Part shown: in pieces, positions 54,421 through 62,957 of the stretch
Layout of the letters: every line of letters starts with the position of its first letter
Position numbering within the stretch: the first letter of the stretch is position 1
Assembly (NCBI GenBank): GCA_945872795.1
Contig: CAMCAZ010000003.1
Location: forward strand, 1 to 64,000
DNA: 64,000 nt
Reading direction: 5' to 3'
From: Chryseobacterium gleum
Lineage (GTDB): Bacteria > Bacteroidota > Bacteroidia > Flavobacteriales_F > PHOS-HE28
Translations under genes and position numbers: made by a program
The notes under the pieces: generated by a model
What the model was told of the DNA's origin: nothing
Seen by the model: only the letters and a program-made list of their open reading frames with translations
Databases searched by the model: none

Positions 54421-55593
54421 ATGAAGACCTTTTTGACCATCGCTCTTTCCGCAGTGACCCTGGGCCTCAGCGCCCAGAACGCCAATGTGGTCAGCGCCTA
54501 CAACTACATGAACGACGGCAAGCTGGCCAAGGCCATCGAGTTCATCGAACCTGCCATCCTCGATGCCAAGACGGGCGCGACGGAAAAGGCATGGCGTTAT
54601 CGCGGCGATATCTACCGCCTGATCGCCATCGGGGAAGATGAGGCCCTGAAGACGCAGTTCCCCGACGCCTTGGAGCGCTCGGTGGACAGCTACCTGAAGG
54701 CCAATCAGCTGGACACCAAGGGCAGCTACAAGGTGGAGAACGTCCGGGCGCTGGGGGCGCTGCAGGGTGTTTCCCTGAATGCCGGCAACGATGCCTTTAC
54801 CGCGAAGGAGTACGACAAGGCCATCGCCAAATACGGTATCGCCGAACGCATCGCCTCCAACTTCGGACAGGTGGACACCAATGCGGTGTTCAACTCGGCC
54901 CTGGCCTATGAGGCGAAGGGCGATATGCCCAACGCGATCAAGCGCTACCGTGATGCCCTGGCGGCGGGCTACTCCAAGCCGGAGATCTACCGCTACATCG
55001 CCGGTCTTCAGCGGAAGACCGAGGACCTGAACGGGGCCATCAACACCATTCAAGAGGGACGTGCCAAGTTCCCTGATAACAAGGACATTATCCTGGATGA
55101 GATGAGTTACCTTCTTGCGGCCGAACGGTCGGAGGAAGCGGAGGCGAGCGTGGCCCTGGCCATTGAGAAGGACCCCGAGAACGCCGTGCTGTATTCCGTG
55201 CAGGGCAGCCTGTTCGACAAGAAGGCCAGCGCCGCAACGGATGCCAAGGATGAGGCCGCCATGAACATGTGGTATGACAAGGCGGAGCAGGCGTACAAGT
55301 CGAGCATCGCCAAGGACCCGAAGTATTTCGATGCCTACTTCAACATCGGCGTGCTGTACAACAACCGCGCGGCGTTCGAGTACGAGAAGTGCAACGCCAT
55401 CAAGAGCGACACGGAGTACATGAAGTGCAAGAAGGTGGCTGACGACATCTACCTGAAGGCCGTGCCTTATTTCGAGTCCGCCCACGAGTTGGACGCCGCG
55501 GACGTGCAGACCATGCAACAGCTGATGAAGCTCTATGCCAAGACGAACGACCAGGCGAAGTTCGCGGCCATGAAGGCCAAGCTCGGGCAGTAG
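54421..55593 (+). CDS. Periplasmic TPR protein
   Basis: 390 residues. Signal peptide (FLTIALSAVTLGLSAQ), then TPR-type helical repeats through most of the protein (FNSALAYEAKGDMPNAIKRYRDAL; AYKSSIAKDPKYFDAYFNIGVLYNN). It probably scaffolds envelope protein complexes. It follows gyrA by 23 nt, an arrangement often seen in Bacteroidota, and is closed by a terminator. Confidence 0.85.
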   Translation: MKTFLTIALSAVTLGLSAQNANVVSAYNYMNDGKLAKAIEFIEPAILDAKTGATEKAWRYRGDIYRLIAIGEDEALKTQFPDALERSVDSYLKANQLDTKGSYKVENVRALGALQGVSLNAGNDAFTAKEYDKAIAKYGIAERIASNFGQVDTNAVFNSALAYEAKGDMPNAIKRYRDALAAGYSKPEIYRYIAGLQRKTEDLNGAINTIQEGRAKFPDNKDIILDEMSYLLAAERSEEAEASVALAIEKDPENAVLYSVQGSLFDKKASAATDAKDEAAMNMWYDKAEQAYKSSIAKDPKYFDAYFNIGVLYNNRAAFEYEKCNAIKSDTEYMKCKKVADDIYLKAVPYFESAHELDAADVQTMQQLMKLYAKTNDQAKFAAMKAKLGQ

Positions 55594-55613
55594 TTGCCAA
55601 GCCACTAAGTACG

Positions 55614-55642
55614 AAAGGGCCGGACGAAAGTCCGGCCTTTTT
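55614..55642 (+). terminator. Rho-independent terminator after the TPR gene
   Basis: Stem 55614-55624 with 55631-55641 (one G-T pair, 6-nt loop) followed by a T run, 20 nt past the stop. Confidence 0.8.
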
Positions 55643-55750
55643 CATGGGGCCTTGGGCAGATGGAGAGAAGTTCTCTGCGGAATAAGGGCACCTCGGATCC
55701 GAAGCCCAAAGGCTAGGGGTTCAGAACAATACAACTTAACATAATATAAA

Positions 55751-56803
55751 TTATGCGCCAATTAAGGTCCATGATAGGGTCATTCCAGGACGCAGCTTGA
55801 CACCGAACCCGGCTTCATCGCCTTGGACCGTGAAACGGCCTTTCTCCAACCCCAACCCGGTGAACGGATCGTTGCTCAGCAACCACGGGCCGTCCAGATC
55901 CGCCAGGTCAGCCAACCCTGCCAAGGCCAGCATGGTGGCACAGCCCAGGGTGCTTTCGCTCATGGATCCCAGCATCACCTTGAGGCCCAACTCACGCGCC
56001 CGACCGGCCATCTCTGCCGCCTGGTCCAAGCCCCCGCACTTCATCAGCTTCAGGTTCACGCCCCCGAACACACCCGGCGCACGCTCGAGGTCCGCCAGCC
56101 CTTGAATGCTCTCATCGGCGATCACCAGCACTTCGGCACGCTCCGTCAAGGCCTGGTGCAGGTCCCAGCGCTCCTTGGCAAAGGGCTGCTCAATACCGAT
56201 GACCCGTTGTGGATCAAGCTCTTCCAGGACCTTCAACGCTTCGTCCAGTGAACGCCAGCCTTGGTTCGCATCCAGCAGCAAGGGCCGCTCATCCGCCTGG
56301 ATCACGGCATTCAGGATCTCCCGATCGTACGGCGTGCCCAATTTGATCTTCAGCACCGGGAAACCCGGTTCCAGCTGCCGCACCCGATCGGCGTAGTCGT
56401 CCACAGCACCATGGCCCAATGTGACCATCGCCAGGGCCCTTTCAGGGACTTCGAATCTACTCGATACAGATATTCCTTTTACCTTGTTTATCAAGTTAAT
56501 ATACGCTGTATGAAGACCCGACCTGAACGCTGGCTGGAGACGCACATCCGGTCTGGCCAGGAATGCCTCCAGCGCGTCCGCACCCGTCCGCACGGCCCTT
56601 GCCAGCTCGGGATGATGGAGGGCTCGGATCACGCTGGCCTGATCCTCTTCCACATAGGGCGGCATGGTGCACTCGCCATACCCCTGTATCCCCATTTGTT
56701 CCAGGCGGATGAACACGGCATCGGTCCCATCGCGCATGCCATGGGCCGTGCCGAACGGGGACTGGAACCGAAGGCGATACGGCGCGTAGCTCAGGGTCAA
56801 CAT
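55751..56803 (-). CDS. Dipeptide (L-Ala-D/L-Glu type) epimerase, enolase superfamily
   Basis: 350 residues. Muconate-lactonizing-enzyme subgroup: the two-lysine face is KIKLG, metal ligands are the D in LLDANQGW, the E in GIEQPF and the D in IADES, and the second catalytic lysine is in LKLMKCGG. Members epimerise peptidoglycan-derived dipeptides such as L-Ala-D-Glu. The frame is open upstream to 56893, but that region contains the terminator of the next gene, so ATG 56803 is preferred. Bases about 56455-56515 are AT-rich and use codons rare in the neighbourhood (ATA, AGA, GTA). The 3' flank (about 55719-55756) is AT-rich too. Confidence 0.88.
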   Translation of the reverse strand: MLTLSYAPYRLRFQSPFGTAHGMRDGTDAVFIRLEQMGIQGYGECTMPPYVEEDQASVIRALHHPELARAVRTGADALEAFLARPDVRLQPAFRSGLHTAYINLINKVKGISVSSRFEVPERALAMVTLGHGAVDDYADRVRQLEPGFPVLKIKLGTPYDREILNAVIQADERPLLLDANQGWRSLDEALKVLEELDPQRVIGIEQPFAKERWDLHQALTERAEVLVIADESIQGLADLERAPGVFGGVNLKLMKCGGLDQAAEMAGRARELGLKVMLGSMSESTLGCATMLALAGLADLADLDGPWLLSNDPFTGLGLEKGRFTVQGDEAGFGVKLRPGMTLSWTLIGA

Positions 56804-56875
56804 GGCGCACCGAAGGTCGGGTGATCTGGCGCGGCAGCAGGGACCACATCCCAGTGTCGCTCCACGATCGTTCAT

Positions 56876-56907
56876 GGAAAAGCCCCGGTCCATGGCCGGG
56901 GCTTTCC
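56876..56907 (-). terminator. Rho-independent terminator after the SRPBCC gene
   Basis: Stem of at least 10 bp (56879-56888 with 56896-56905) 20 nt past the minus-strand stop codon at 56927, followed on that strand by a TTTTCC stretch. Confidence 0.8.
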
Positions 56908-56926
56908 GTTGCGATGTGCCGATCGA

Positions 56927-57967
56927 TCACTTGATCATGTAGTAGATGTTGGTCAGCCACTTGCTGGTGTCCGGCTCTGACCCCGGATCGGTGACGTATT
57001 CCTCGATCACGTTGCCATAGTGCGTCAGGCCTTGCGCCTTGATGTGCTCATCGATGGCATAATGGGCTTTGGCACTGCCGTCATAGGGACCATAGTAGGC
57101 CACTTGGAGCATTTTGGAAGCGGGCACCACGTGTACATCCATACCGGCCACCTTCAGGTCGCTGGCCGCTTTCACCGGCATCGCAGCCATCATGTCCGCC
57201 TGTCCATTCTGTTCATCCCACTGGAAGAACACGCCGCAGGGGTATCCGGCCATTTCCAGTCCGGCCTTGCCGATCGCGGGACCCGCAGCAGCATAGGTCT
57301 TCCCGTAGAACGCGGTCATCGCATCGAACTTCACGGTGGCACGTTTGCCCACGTATACGGTCTCCGGGCGATCGACGGTCTCGATCACATAGCCGCTCAC
57401 GGTCTTCGACGCCAGGGACGTACGCGCCTCTGCATGTTGAGCTTCCGCCATGCCTTTGAGCTTCGCCAGCCCCTTTTCGAAATCAGGACCGATCATCGCG
57501 TCCATATCCATGAACACCCCGAAGATCTTCCCGACGAAACCGTTCTCGCCTTCCATGCCCCAGGTCAACATGGTGCTATCGCCCAAGGCCTGGAGCTCAT
57601 AGGTCGCCGTGCTCACGGATTCCATGGGCTCCAGGAACTTCAGTTCGGCGCGCACGCTCTTGTTCGGCTCCAGTGCCGTCAACGTCTGCATGCCCTTGCC
57701 CACCGTGTCGCCCTCCCACATCCACACGGCGCCCACCGTACCATCGGCACCCTCGATGGATTGCACCTGGTCCTTGTCCATCTCCTGCCAGGGCCCCCAT
57801 TCCTTCATCATGGCCAGCCGGCTAACGTATCCATACACCACCTCGGGCGGTGCCGCGATGACGGTGGACCGCTCCACCCGGTAACTGGCCGGGCCTACGA
57901 GGCCCAGAATGACCAGCAGTCCCAATAGGGCCGCCAGGATGATCAGGATGGTCTTTAACGCTCTCAT
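56927..57967 (-). CDS. SRPBCC domain protein fused to a GyrI-like effector-binding domain
   Basis: 346 residues. N-terminal membrane anchor (about 5-27, ILIILAALLGLLVILGLVGPA), an SRPBCC/polyketide-cyclase-like lipid-binding domain (about 30-180; IAAPPEVVYGYVSRL), then a GyrI-like (AraC effector-binding) domain (about 190-346; PAIGKAGLEMAGYPCGVFFQW, YYGPYDGSAKAHYAIDEHI). Both folds bind small hydrophobic ligands. The combination is seen in other Bacteroidota, but its role is unknown. ATG 57967 gives the anchor at the N-terminus; the frame is open to 58063. Confidence 0.85.
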   Translation of the reverse strand: MRALKTILIILAALLGLLVILGLVGPASYRVERSTVIAAPPEVVYGYVSRLAMMKEWGPWQEMDKDQVQSIEGADGTVGAVWMWEGDTVGKGMQTLTALEPNKSVRAELKFLEPMESVSTATYELQALGDSTMLTWGMEGENGFVGKIFGVFMDMDAMIGPDFEKGLAKLKGMAEAQHAEARTSLASKTVSGYVIETVDRPETVYVGKRATVKFDAMTAFYGKTYAAAGPAIGKAGLEMAGYPCGVFFQWDEQNGQADMMAAMPVKAASDLKVAGMDVHVVPASKMLQVAYYGPYDGSAKAHYAIDEHIKAQGLTHYGNVIEEYVTDPGSEPDTSKWLTNIYYMIK

Positions 57968-58102
57968 GTCCGGTGAATTTGCCCGAAAGATGCAATTCTC
58001 CCCCTGGGAAACCTCACCTTGGAGCAGGACAGCCTGAACCATTGGTCCCGCCCAAACTGGCACGGTGTTTTCTTTGCAGCACCGAACTCCGAAACCCGAA
58101 CC

Positions 58103-58678
58103 ATGATCACCCTTCGCCCCACCCTGTCCCTGCTTGCCATCGCGGCCTTGACCCTGACCGTGAGCCTCCCCGCCTGCAAGAGCAAAAGCTCACCTGCCGG
58201 CACCAAGGTGGACCAGCCCTTCAGCGGCGGCAAGTACGAGAGCAATGCGGCCTGGTTCCGGGGCACGGGTCAGGGCGTCAGCGTCAAGCAGAACATCGCC
58301 CGTGGCAAGGCCGACATCGAGGCCAAGAACCAGGTGGCGGCGCAGGCTGGCACCAACATCCGCGCGGTCACGGACCAGTACCTGGGCCAGACCGAGAACG
58401 CCAATGCCGCCGATGTGGCCGACAAGTTCCAGAGCCTGATCCGGGAGGTGATGAACACCGAACTGGCCGACCTGCGGAAGATCGGCGAGGAGACCTACTT
58501 CAATGAGACCAGCAAGGACTACACAGTGTACGTGGCCTACGAGATCAAGAAGAACGCCATGTTCCGCTACATGAAGAAGCAGGCCCGCACCGAGGCCAAG
58601 ATGAACGAACAGGAACTGAAGGTGCTGGACGAGATCCTGGACCAGGAGATCAAAAAGGCCGAAGCGGCCGGAGAGTAG
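58103..58678 (+). CDS. Lipoprotein, LPP20-like, function unknown
   Basis: 191 residues. Signal sequence with lipobox (VSLPAC). The mature part starts AAWFRGTGQGVSVKQNIARGKADIEAKNQVA, a pattern like LPP20-family lipoproteins, and ends in a charged helix (QELKVLDEILDQEIKKAEAAGE). The frame is open to 58019, but ATG 58103 begins the signal sequence. Confidence 0.78.
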   Translation: MITLRPTLSLLAIAALTLTVSLPACKSKSSPAGTKVDQPFSGGKYESNAAWFRGTGQGVSVKQNIARGKADIEAKNQVAAQAGTNIRAVTDQYLGQTENANAADVADKFQSLIREVMNTELADLRKIGEETYFNETSKDYTVYVAYEIKKNAMFRYMKKQARTEAKMNEQELKVLDEILDQEIKKAEAAGE

Positions 58679-58689
58679 ACGCTGTCGAG

Positions 58690-58779
58690 GTGTGAGGGGT
58701 GAAGGCTGATCTGTGATCTGTGAAGTAGCAGCCGGGTTAGGTACCTCACAGTTCACACCGCACAGTTCAAACCTCACAC
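58690..58779. repeat. Palindromic element with period-7 arms
   Basis: Two 36-nt arms (58690-58725 and 58744-58779) are imperfect inverted repeats, about 26 of 36 positions matching, around an 18-nt centre. Each arm is itself a row of heptamers: the right arm reads CCTCACA, GTTCACA, CCGCACA, GTTCAAA, CCTCACA, and the left arm is the GTGA-rich counterpart. It lies in the 198-nt gap between a lipoprotein gene and a metallopeptidase gene. Confidence 0.75.
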
Positions 58780-58876
58780 ATTCCCGGCCCGTCCCCTCCT
58801 CCACTGCCGATCTGACCGAACCGCAGGCTTCGGTACCCTGTTTGCTGATCAGGTACCAAACCAAGGAACGACCACA

Positions 58877-59554
58877 ATGGGCGGAGCATATCTGATCATG
58901 GGCCTCATCATGCTGGCAAGCTGGCTGGTGGGCAAACAGTTGAAGGACCGCTTCGAGAAGTATTCCCGTACGCCCTTGCAGAACGGCATGAGCGGACGCG
59001 ACATCGCCGAACGCATGCTGGCTGACCATGGCATCACGGGCGTCAAGGTCATCAGCGTACCCGGCCAGCTCACCGACCACTACAACCCGGCCAACCGCAC
59101 GGTGAACCTGAGCGAGCCCGTGTATCACGCCCGTAACGCTGCTGCTGCTGCGGTGGCGGCGCACGAGGTGGGCCACGCCGTGCAGCACGCGACGGCCTAC
59201 CAATGGCTGGAGATGCGCAGCAAACTGGTGCCGGCGGTGAGCCTGGTGTCGCATTGGCTGCAGTGGATCCTCCTGGGCGGCATCCTCCTGATCAACAGCT
59301 TCCCTCAGCTGCTGCTCATCGGCATCGTGCTCTTCGCGCTCACCACCCTGTTCAGCCTGGTGACCCTGCCGGTGGAGTACGACGCCAGCAAGCGCGCCCT
59401 GGCCTGGATGAGCACCCGCGGCATCGTCACCCGCAGCGAGCACGCCCTGAGCGCCGATGCCCTGAAATGGGCCGCCCGCACCTACGTGGTGGCCGCCATC
59501 GGCTCCATCGGAACGCTGCTGTATTATGTGATGGTATACATGAACCGGCGCTGA
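58877..59554 (+). CDS. Membrane zinc metallopeptidase (YugP-like)
   Basis: 225 residues. N-terminal helix (about 4-19), the zinc-binding HEVGHAVQH motif (about 96-104, an HExxH site), and hydrophobic helices around 130-165 and 200-220. The EYDASKRAL segment after them is typical of the DUF/peptidase family of B. subtilis YugP and may hold the third zinc ligand. Substrate unknown. Confidence 0.88.
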   Translation: MGGAYLIMGLIMLASWLVGKQLKDRFEKYSRTPLQNGMSGRDIAERMLADHGITGVKVISVPGQLTDHYNPANRTVNLSEPVYHARNAAAAAVAAHEVGHAVQHATAYQWLEMRSKLVPAVSLVSHWLQWILLGGILLINSFPQLLLIGIVLFALTTLFSLVTLPVEYDASKRALAWMSTRGIVTRSEHALSADALKWAARTYVVAAIGSIGTLLYYVMVYMNRR

Positions 59555-59573
59555 GATAGCCTATCCCCATGCG

Positions 59574-59606
59574 CAAAGCCCCTTCACCTGTGGTGAGAGG
59601 GCTTTG
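59574..59606 (+). terminator. Terminator hairpin between convergent genes
   Basis: Left arm 59574-59588 and right arm 59592-59606 pair along 13 of 15 positions. The structure lies between the metallopeptidase stop and the minus-strand nuclease stop (59607) and could act on both. Confidence 0.65.
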
Positions 59607-60641
59607 TCACTTCAGCCGCAACACCACCGGCAAGTGATCGCTGAAACCGCCCTTGTAGTGGCCGCCGCTGTAGGTCCGGTCCGGTGACTGGCCATGTTTC
59701 GGGTGACGGAACAGGAGCCGCTTGTCCCACAGGGCTTTTGCGCTTTCGGTGCGCTCCAGGAGGCTGCGGCTCACGACGAACTGGTCCAGGTAGTTCCATT
59801 CTCCTTGGTAGTGGTGGCTGCCATGCCCGGGAGGTTGGTCCATGCACATCAGCGCGAAAAGATCGGCGCCATCACTCGGATTGCAGGAAGCCCGTAGACC
59901 CTGCTGCACGCTGCGTTCTGTGGGGCCATCGTTGAGGTCGCCCATGATCAGGATCTGGGCATCGGGGTCCTGTTCCAGCAGAGCATCCACCTGGGCGCGC
60001 ACCACGACCGCTGCCGCCATGCGCTTGGGTTCGCTCACCTCTTGGCCTCCGCTTCGGCTGGACCAATGGTTCACGAACACGTGCAGATCGGACGGTCCGA
60101 CCACGTCCAGTTGGGCATGGAGGACATCCCGGGTGGCATCATCGTCCAAGGCGATGGGCAGTGCTTCGGCTTGGAGCACCCGCACCCTAGTAGGATCGAC
60201 GAACAGGGCCACATCGATGCCCCGTTCATCCGGCGAGTCGAAATGCAGCACGACGTAGCCGACCGCTGCCAGCTCAGCAGTCCCGGCAAGGTCGCTCACC
60301 ACGCGGGCGTTCTCCACCTCGCACAGGCCTATCACGGCAGGCATGGTCGGCCCGGTCCAGGCGATGGCCTTGGCCAGCTGCTGTAGTTTGTGGTTGTAGC
60401 GCTCCCCGGTCCACTTCAGCTTGCCGTCCGGCAGGAAGTCTGCGTCGTTGGTCCGGGGATCATCCTCCGTGTCGAAGAGGTTCTCCACGTTGTAGAACAC
60501 GATGCTGGAACCGTCCATCGCGATGGTGGGCTCCCCTCCTTTCCCACCCGCGTCCGCTGGCCCCTGTGGTATGGCCCCGGAAGGTCCACAGGCCTGGCAG
60601 AGCAACAAGGCTGCGGCCCAGAGGATGTTCCGTCCGCTCAT
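59607..60641 (-). CDS. Endonuclease/exonuclease/phosphatase family lipoprotein
   Basis: 344 residues. Lipobox in LLLCQACGPSG. EEP-fold motifs: FYNVENLFDT at the N-terminus, GLCEVEN with the metal-binding glutamate, FVNHWSSR, ILIMGDLNDGP with the catalytic D/N, and a late FSDHLPVVL containing the catalytic histidine. It may be a nuclease, phosphodiesterase or phosphatase in the envelope; the sequence does not decide. Its start overlaps the HerA-like gene's stop by 4 nt. Confidence 0.88.
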   Translation of the reverse strand: MSGRNILWAAALLLCQACGPSGAIPQGPADAGGKGGEPTIAMDGSSIVFYNVENLFDTEDDPRTNDADFLPDGKLKWTGERYNHKLQQLAKAIAWTGPTMPAVIGLCEVENARVVSDLAGTAELAAVGYVVLHFDSPDERGIDVALFVDPTRVRVLQAEALPIALDDDATRDVLHAQLDVVGPSDLHVFVNHWSSRSGGQEVSEPKRMAAAVVVRAQVDALLEQDPDAQILIMGDLNDGPTERSVQQGLRASCNPSDGADLFALMCMDQPPGHGSHHYQGEWNYLDQFVVSRSLLERTESAKALWDKRLLFRHPKHGQSPDRTYSGGHYKGGFSDHLPVVLRLK

Positions 60642-62182
60642 CGGCGTCGGCGCGTGGTGGACTTCAAGCCCAGCACGCCCAGCAGGCCGCGCGCCAGTTC
60701 GCGCATCAGGGTGTTGCCCACCTGACGCACCATGGTGTTCTTCGTCACCTTCTCGATGGTGCTTTCCTCCCGCCGTGTGGTGGTCGACGTTTCCTTCCTG
60801 GGCGAGGGTTTCACAGGGGCATCCTCCTCGTTGTCCTTCAAGCGTTCCTCCAGCATCTCGAAGGCACTTTCACGGTCGATCACCTCGTTGTACTTCCGGG
60901 CCATGGTGGAACGCGCCACCAACCCATCGATCTCCAGCGGGCTGAGGATGTCCATGCGGCTGGCCGGTGCGCGCAGCAGGGTGTGGGCCAGGGGCGTGGG
61001 CGTTCCCTTCTCGCTCAGGGCCGTCACCAGCGCTTCACCGATGCCCAGCGCGGTGATCAGCTCCTCCACGTCGTAGAAGGGCGTGATCGGGTAGTTCTGT
61101 GCGGTCTTCTTGATGGTGGTCCGGTCCTTGGCGGTGAAGGCGCGCAGGGCGTGCTGCACCTTCAATCCCAACTGGCCCAGCACACCTTCGGGCACGTCGC
61201 TGGGGTCCTGGGTGCAGAAGTACACCCCCACCCCCTTCGAGCGGATCAGTTTGATGATGGTCTCGATCTGCTCCAGCAGGGCCTTGGTGGCCGTGCTGAA
61301 GATCAGGTGCGCCTCGTCGATGAAGAGCACCAGCTTCGGTTTCTCCGGATCGCCCACCTCGGGGAAGCGGCTGTAGATCTCGGCCAGCAGGCAGAGCATG
61401 AAGGTGCTGAAGAGGCGGGGCTTGTCCTGGATGTCGGTGAGCCGCACGATGTGCACCACGCCCTTGCCGTCGCGCAGTTGCAGCAGGTCCTCCACATCGA
61501 AGGAGCGTTCGCCGAAGAACTTGTCGGCACCCTGCTGCTCGATCTCGATGAGCTTGCGCAAGATGATGTTCACCGTCGATCCGCTCACCGAGCCGTAGTG
61601 TTTCTGGATCTCGGCCTTTCCCTCGTTGGTGACGAACTGCAGGATGCGGCGCAGGTCCTTGAGGTCGAGCAGTGGCAGGCCGTTGTCATCGCAGTACTTG
61701 AACACCAGGGCGAGCACGCTCTGCTGCGTATCGTTCAGTTCCAGGATGCGCCCCAGCAGCACCGGGCCGAATTCGGAGACCGTGGCGCGTAGGCGTGCGC
61801 CGGGCTCATTGCTCAGGCTCAACAGCTCCACCGGCATGGCTTGGGGCACATAGGCCTCGCCGATCTTGGCATGGCGCGCCTCGACCTTTTCGTTGCTCGC
61901 CCCGGATGCCGCAATGCCACTGAGGTCACCCTTCACGTCCATCATCAGTACGGGTACTCCCTGGAGCGATAGCTGCTCCGCCAACACCTGCAGGGTCTTG
62001 GTCTTGCCGCTTCCGGTGGCGCCACAGATGAGACCGTGACGATTCATGGTGCGCAGCGGTACCCGCACCTGGCAGCCCGGAGGCACTTCGCCATCGATCA
62101 GCGCGCCACCCAGCAGGATGCTCTGGCCTTTGAAGGTGTTGCCTGCGGTGATGGCGGCTTGGAAGTCCTCGGTCTTGCTCAT
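60638..62182 (-). CDS. HerA-like ATPase (DUF853)
   Basis: 514 residues. Walker A GATGSGKTKTLQ (about 54-65), Walker B in LVLFIDEAHLIF, and sensor-like TQDPSDVPEGVLGQLGLK. These match the DUF853 branch of HerA/FtsK-type ATPases; the C-terminal about 70 residues are basic and low-complexity (SPRKETSTTTRREE). Probably a DNA-translocating ATPase; the usual NurA partner is not adjacent. Start MSKTEDF at 62182, just after the promoter-like box at 62195. Confidence 0.9.
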   Translation of the reverse strand: MSKTEDFQAAITAGNTFKGQSILLGGALIDGEVPPGCQVRVPLRTMNRHGLICGATGSGKTKTLQVLAEQLSLQGVPVLMMDVKGDLSGIAASGASNEKVEARHAKIGEAYVPQAMPVELLSLSNEPGARLRATVSEFGPVLLGRILELNDTQQSVLALVFKYCDDNGLPLLDLKDLRRILQFVTNEGKAEIQKHYGSVSGSTVNIILRKLIEIEQQGADKFFGERSFDVEDLLQLRDGKGVVHIVRLTDIQDKPRLFSTFMLCLLAEIYSRFPEVGDPEKPKLVLFIDEAHLIFSTATKALLEQIETIIKLIRSKGVGVYFCTQDPSDVPEGVLGQLGLKVQHALRAFTAKDRTTIKKTAQNYPITPFYDVEELITALGIGEALVTALSEKGTPTPLAHTLLRAPASRMDILSPLEIDGLVARSTMARKYNEVIDRESAFEMLEERLKDNEEDAPVKPSPRKETSTTTRREESTIEKVTKNTMVRQVGNTLMRELARGLLGVLGLKSTTRRRR

Positions 62183-62194
62183 GGTGGAAGGCCT

Positions 62195-62202
62195 CAAAAA
62201 TA
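62195..62202 (-). promoter_or_regulatory. Bacteroidota -7 box for the HerA-like gene
   Basis: TATTTTTG on the minus strand, 12 nt before ATG 62182. Confidence 0.45.
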
Positions 62203-62235
62203 GCGGGTGCAGGGGGGATGGGAAAGGAATGCTTG

Positions 62236-62376
62236 AACCACGGATCTACACGGATAAACACGGATATCCAGAGTAGCGAGGCATCACCATTGGGAGACCG
62301 TTCACGATATAACTGATCCAATTCCAGAGATCGTGTGGTTTGGATCATCCGCGACCATCAGTGTCCCTCCGCGGTT
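62236..62376. repeat. Palindromic element with period-10 arms
   Basis: Two 30-nt arms (62236-62265 and 62347-62376) are imperfect inverted repeats, 21 of 30 positions matching. Each arm is three 10-nt steps: the left has CACGGAT at 62239, 62249 and 62259, and the right has the reverse-strand counterparts (ATCCGCG, ATCAGTG, CTCCGCG). The 81-nt centre is more AT-rich than the surroundings and shows no open frame of interest. It fills most of the 288-nt gap between the HerA-like gene and the gene at 62471. Confidence 0.75.
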
Positions 62377-62470
62377 GATGTACTGAATTGAGTGAAACCG
62401 CCATGACGCAAATGACCCGATAGTCTGAGAACCTTCGAACTACTGACCTCCCATACTGTTCATTCCGTAG

Positions 62471-62926
62471 ATGCAACTGCATAACATCAGCTACAACGAC
62501 CCGAAGGTCCGTCGTTCAGTGGAGGCCGAATGTGGTCCGGCCTTCGACCTGTGGGCGACCATCAAGCGCGGAGGGACGGGTACCTCCCGATTCCAGTTGA
62601 TGGATGCGCCGCCGGCGGTGTTGGCGTTGATCGACCGCATGGAGGACCGTCGCTTCTGCAGTCTGGAGATGCGCCCGAACGGGCTCCTTGTGCGGATGCG
62701 CAACCGACTGGAGACCCTGGCCGTGCCCCTGGCATGGTCGAACGTGGGCCACATTACGCTGGGAAGCCCGAACGAGGAACGTCTGGCGCCGTTGCGCATC
62801 CTGGCCAGCGACGGCGAAAGCCTGCTGTTTGCGGTGAACCGGGATCAGTGGGGATCCCTGGACCGCCTGTTGAAGCGTTCGGTCCCGACTGGACTATATA
62901 GGACCAGTGCTGCACGCACGCTGTGA
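62471..62926 (+). CDS. Hypothetical protein
   Basis: 151 residues, soluble, without signal peptide. Not recognised. The sequence is alpha/beta with many arginines and a middle block RMEDRRFCSLEMRPNGLLVRMRNR followed by VPLAWSNVGHITLG, which reads like a PH- or YcxB-like beta domain. It stands between a palindromic repeat and an SDR gene, 31 nt upstream of the latter's ATG. Confidence 0.6.
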   Translation: MQLHNISYNDPKVRRSVEAECGPAFDLWATIKRGGTGTSRFQLMDAPPAVLALIDRMEDRRFCSLEMRPNGLLVRMRNRLETLAVPLAWSNVGHITLGSPNEERLAPLRILASDGESLLFAVNRDQWGSLDRLLKRSVPTGLYRTSAARTL

Positions 62927-62957
62927 ACAGTAGCCTGCCATCGGTCGTTCCGTGTCC

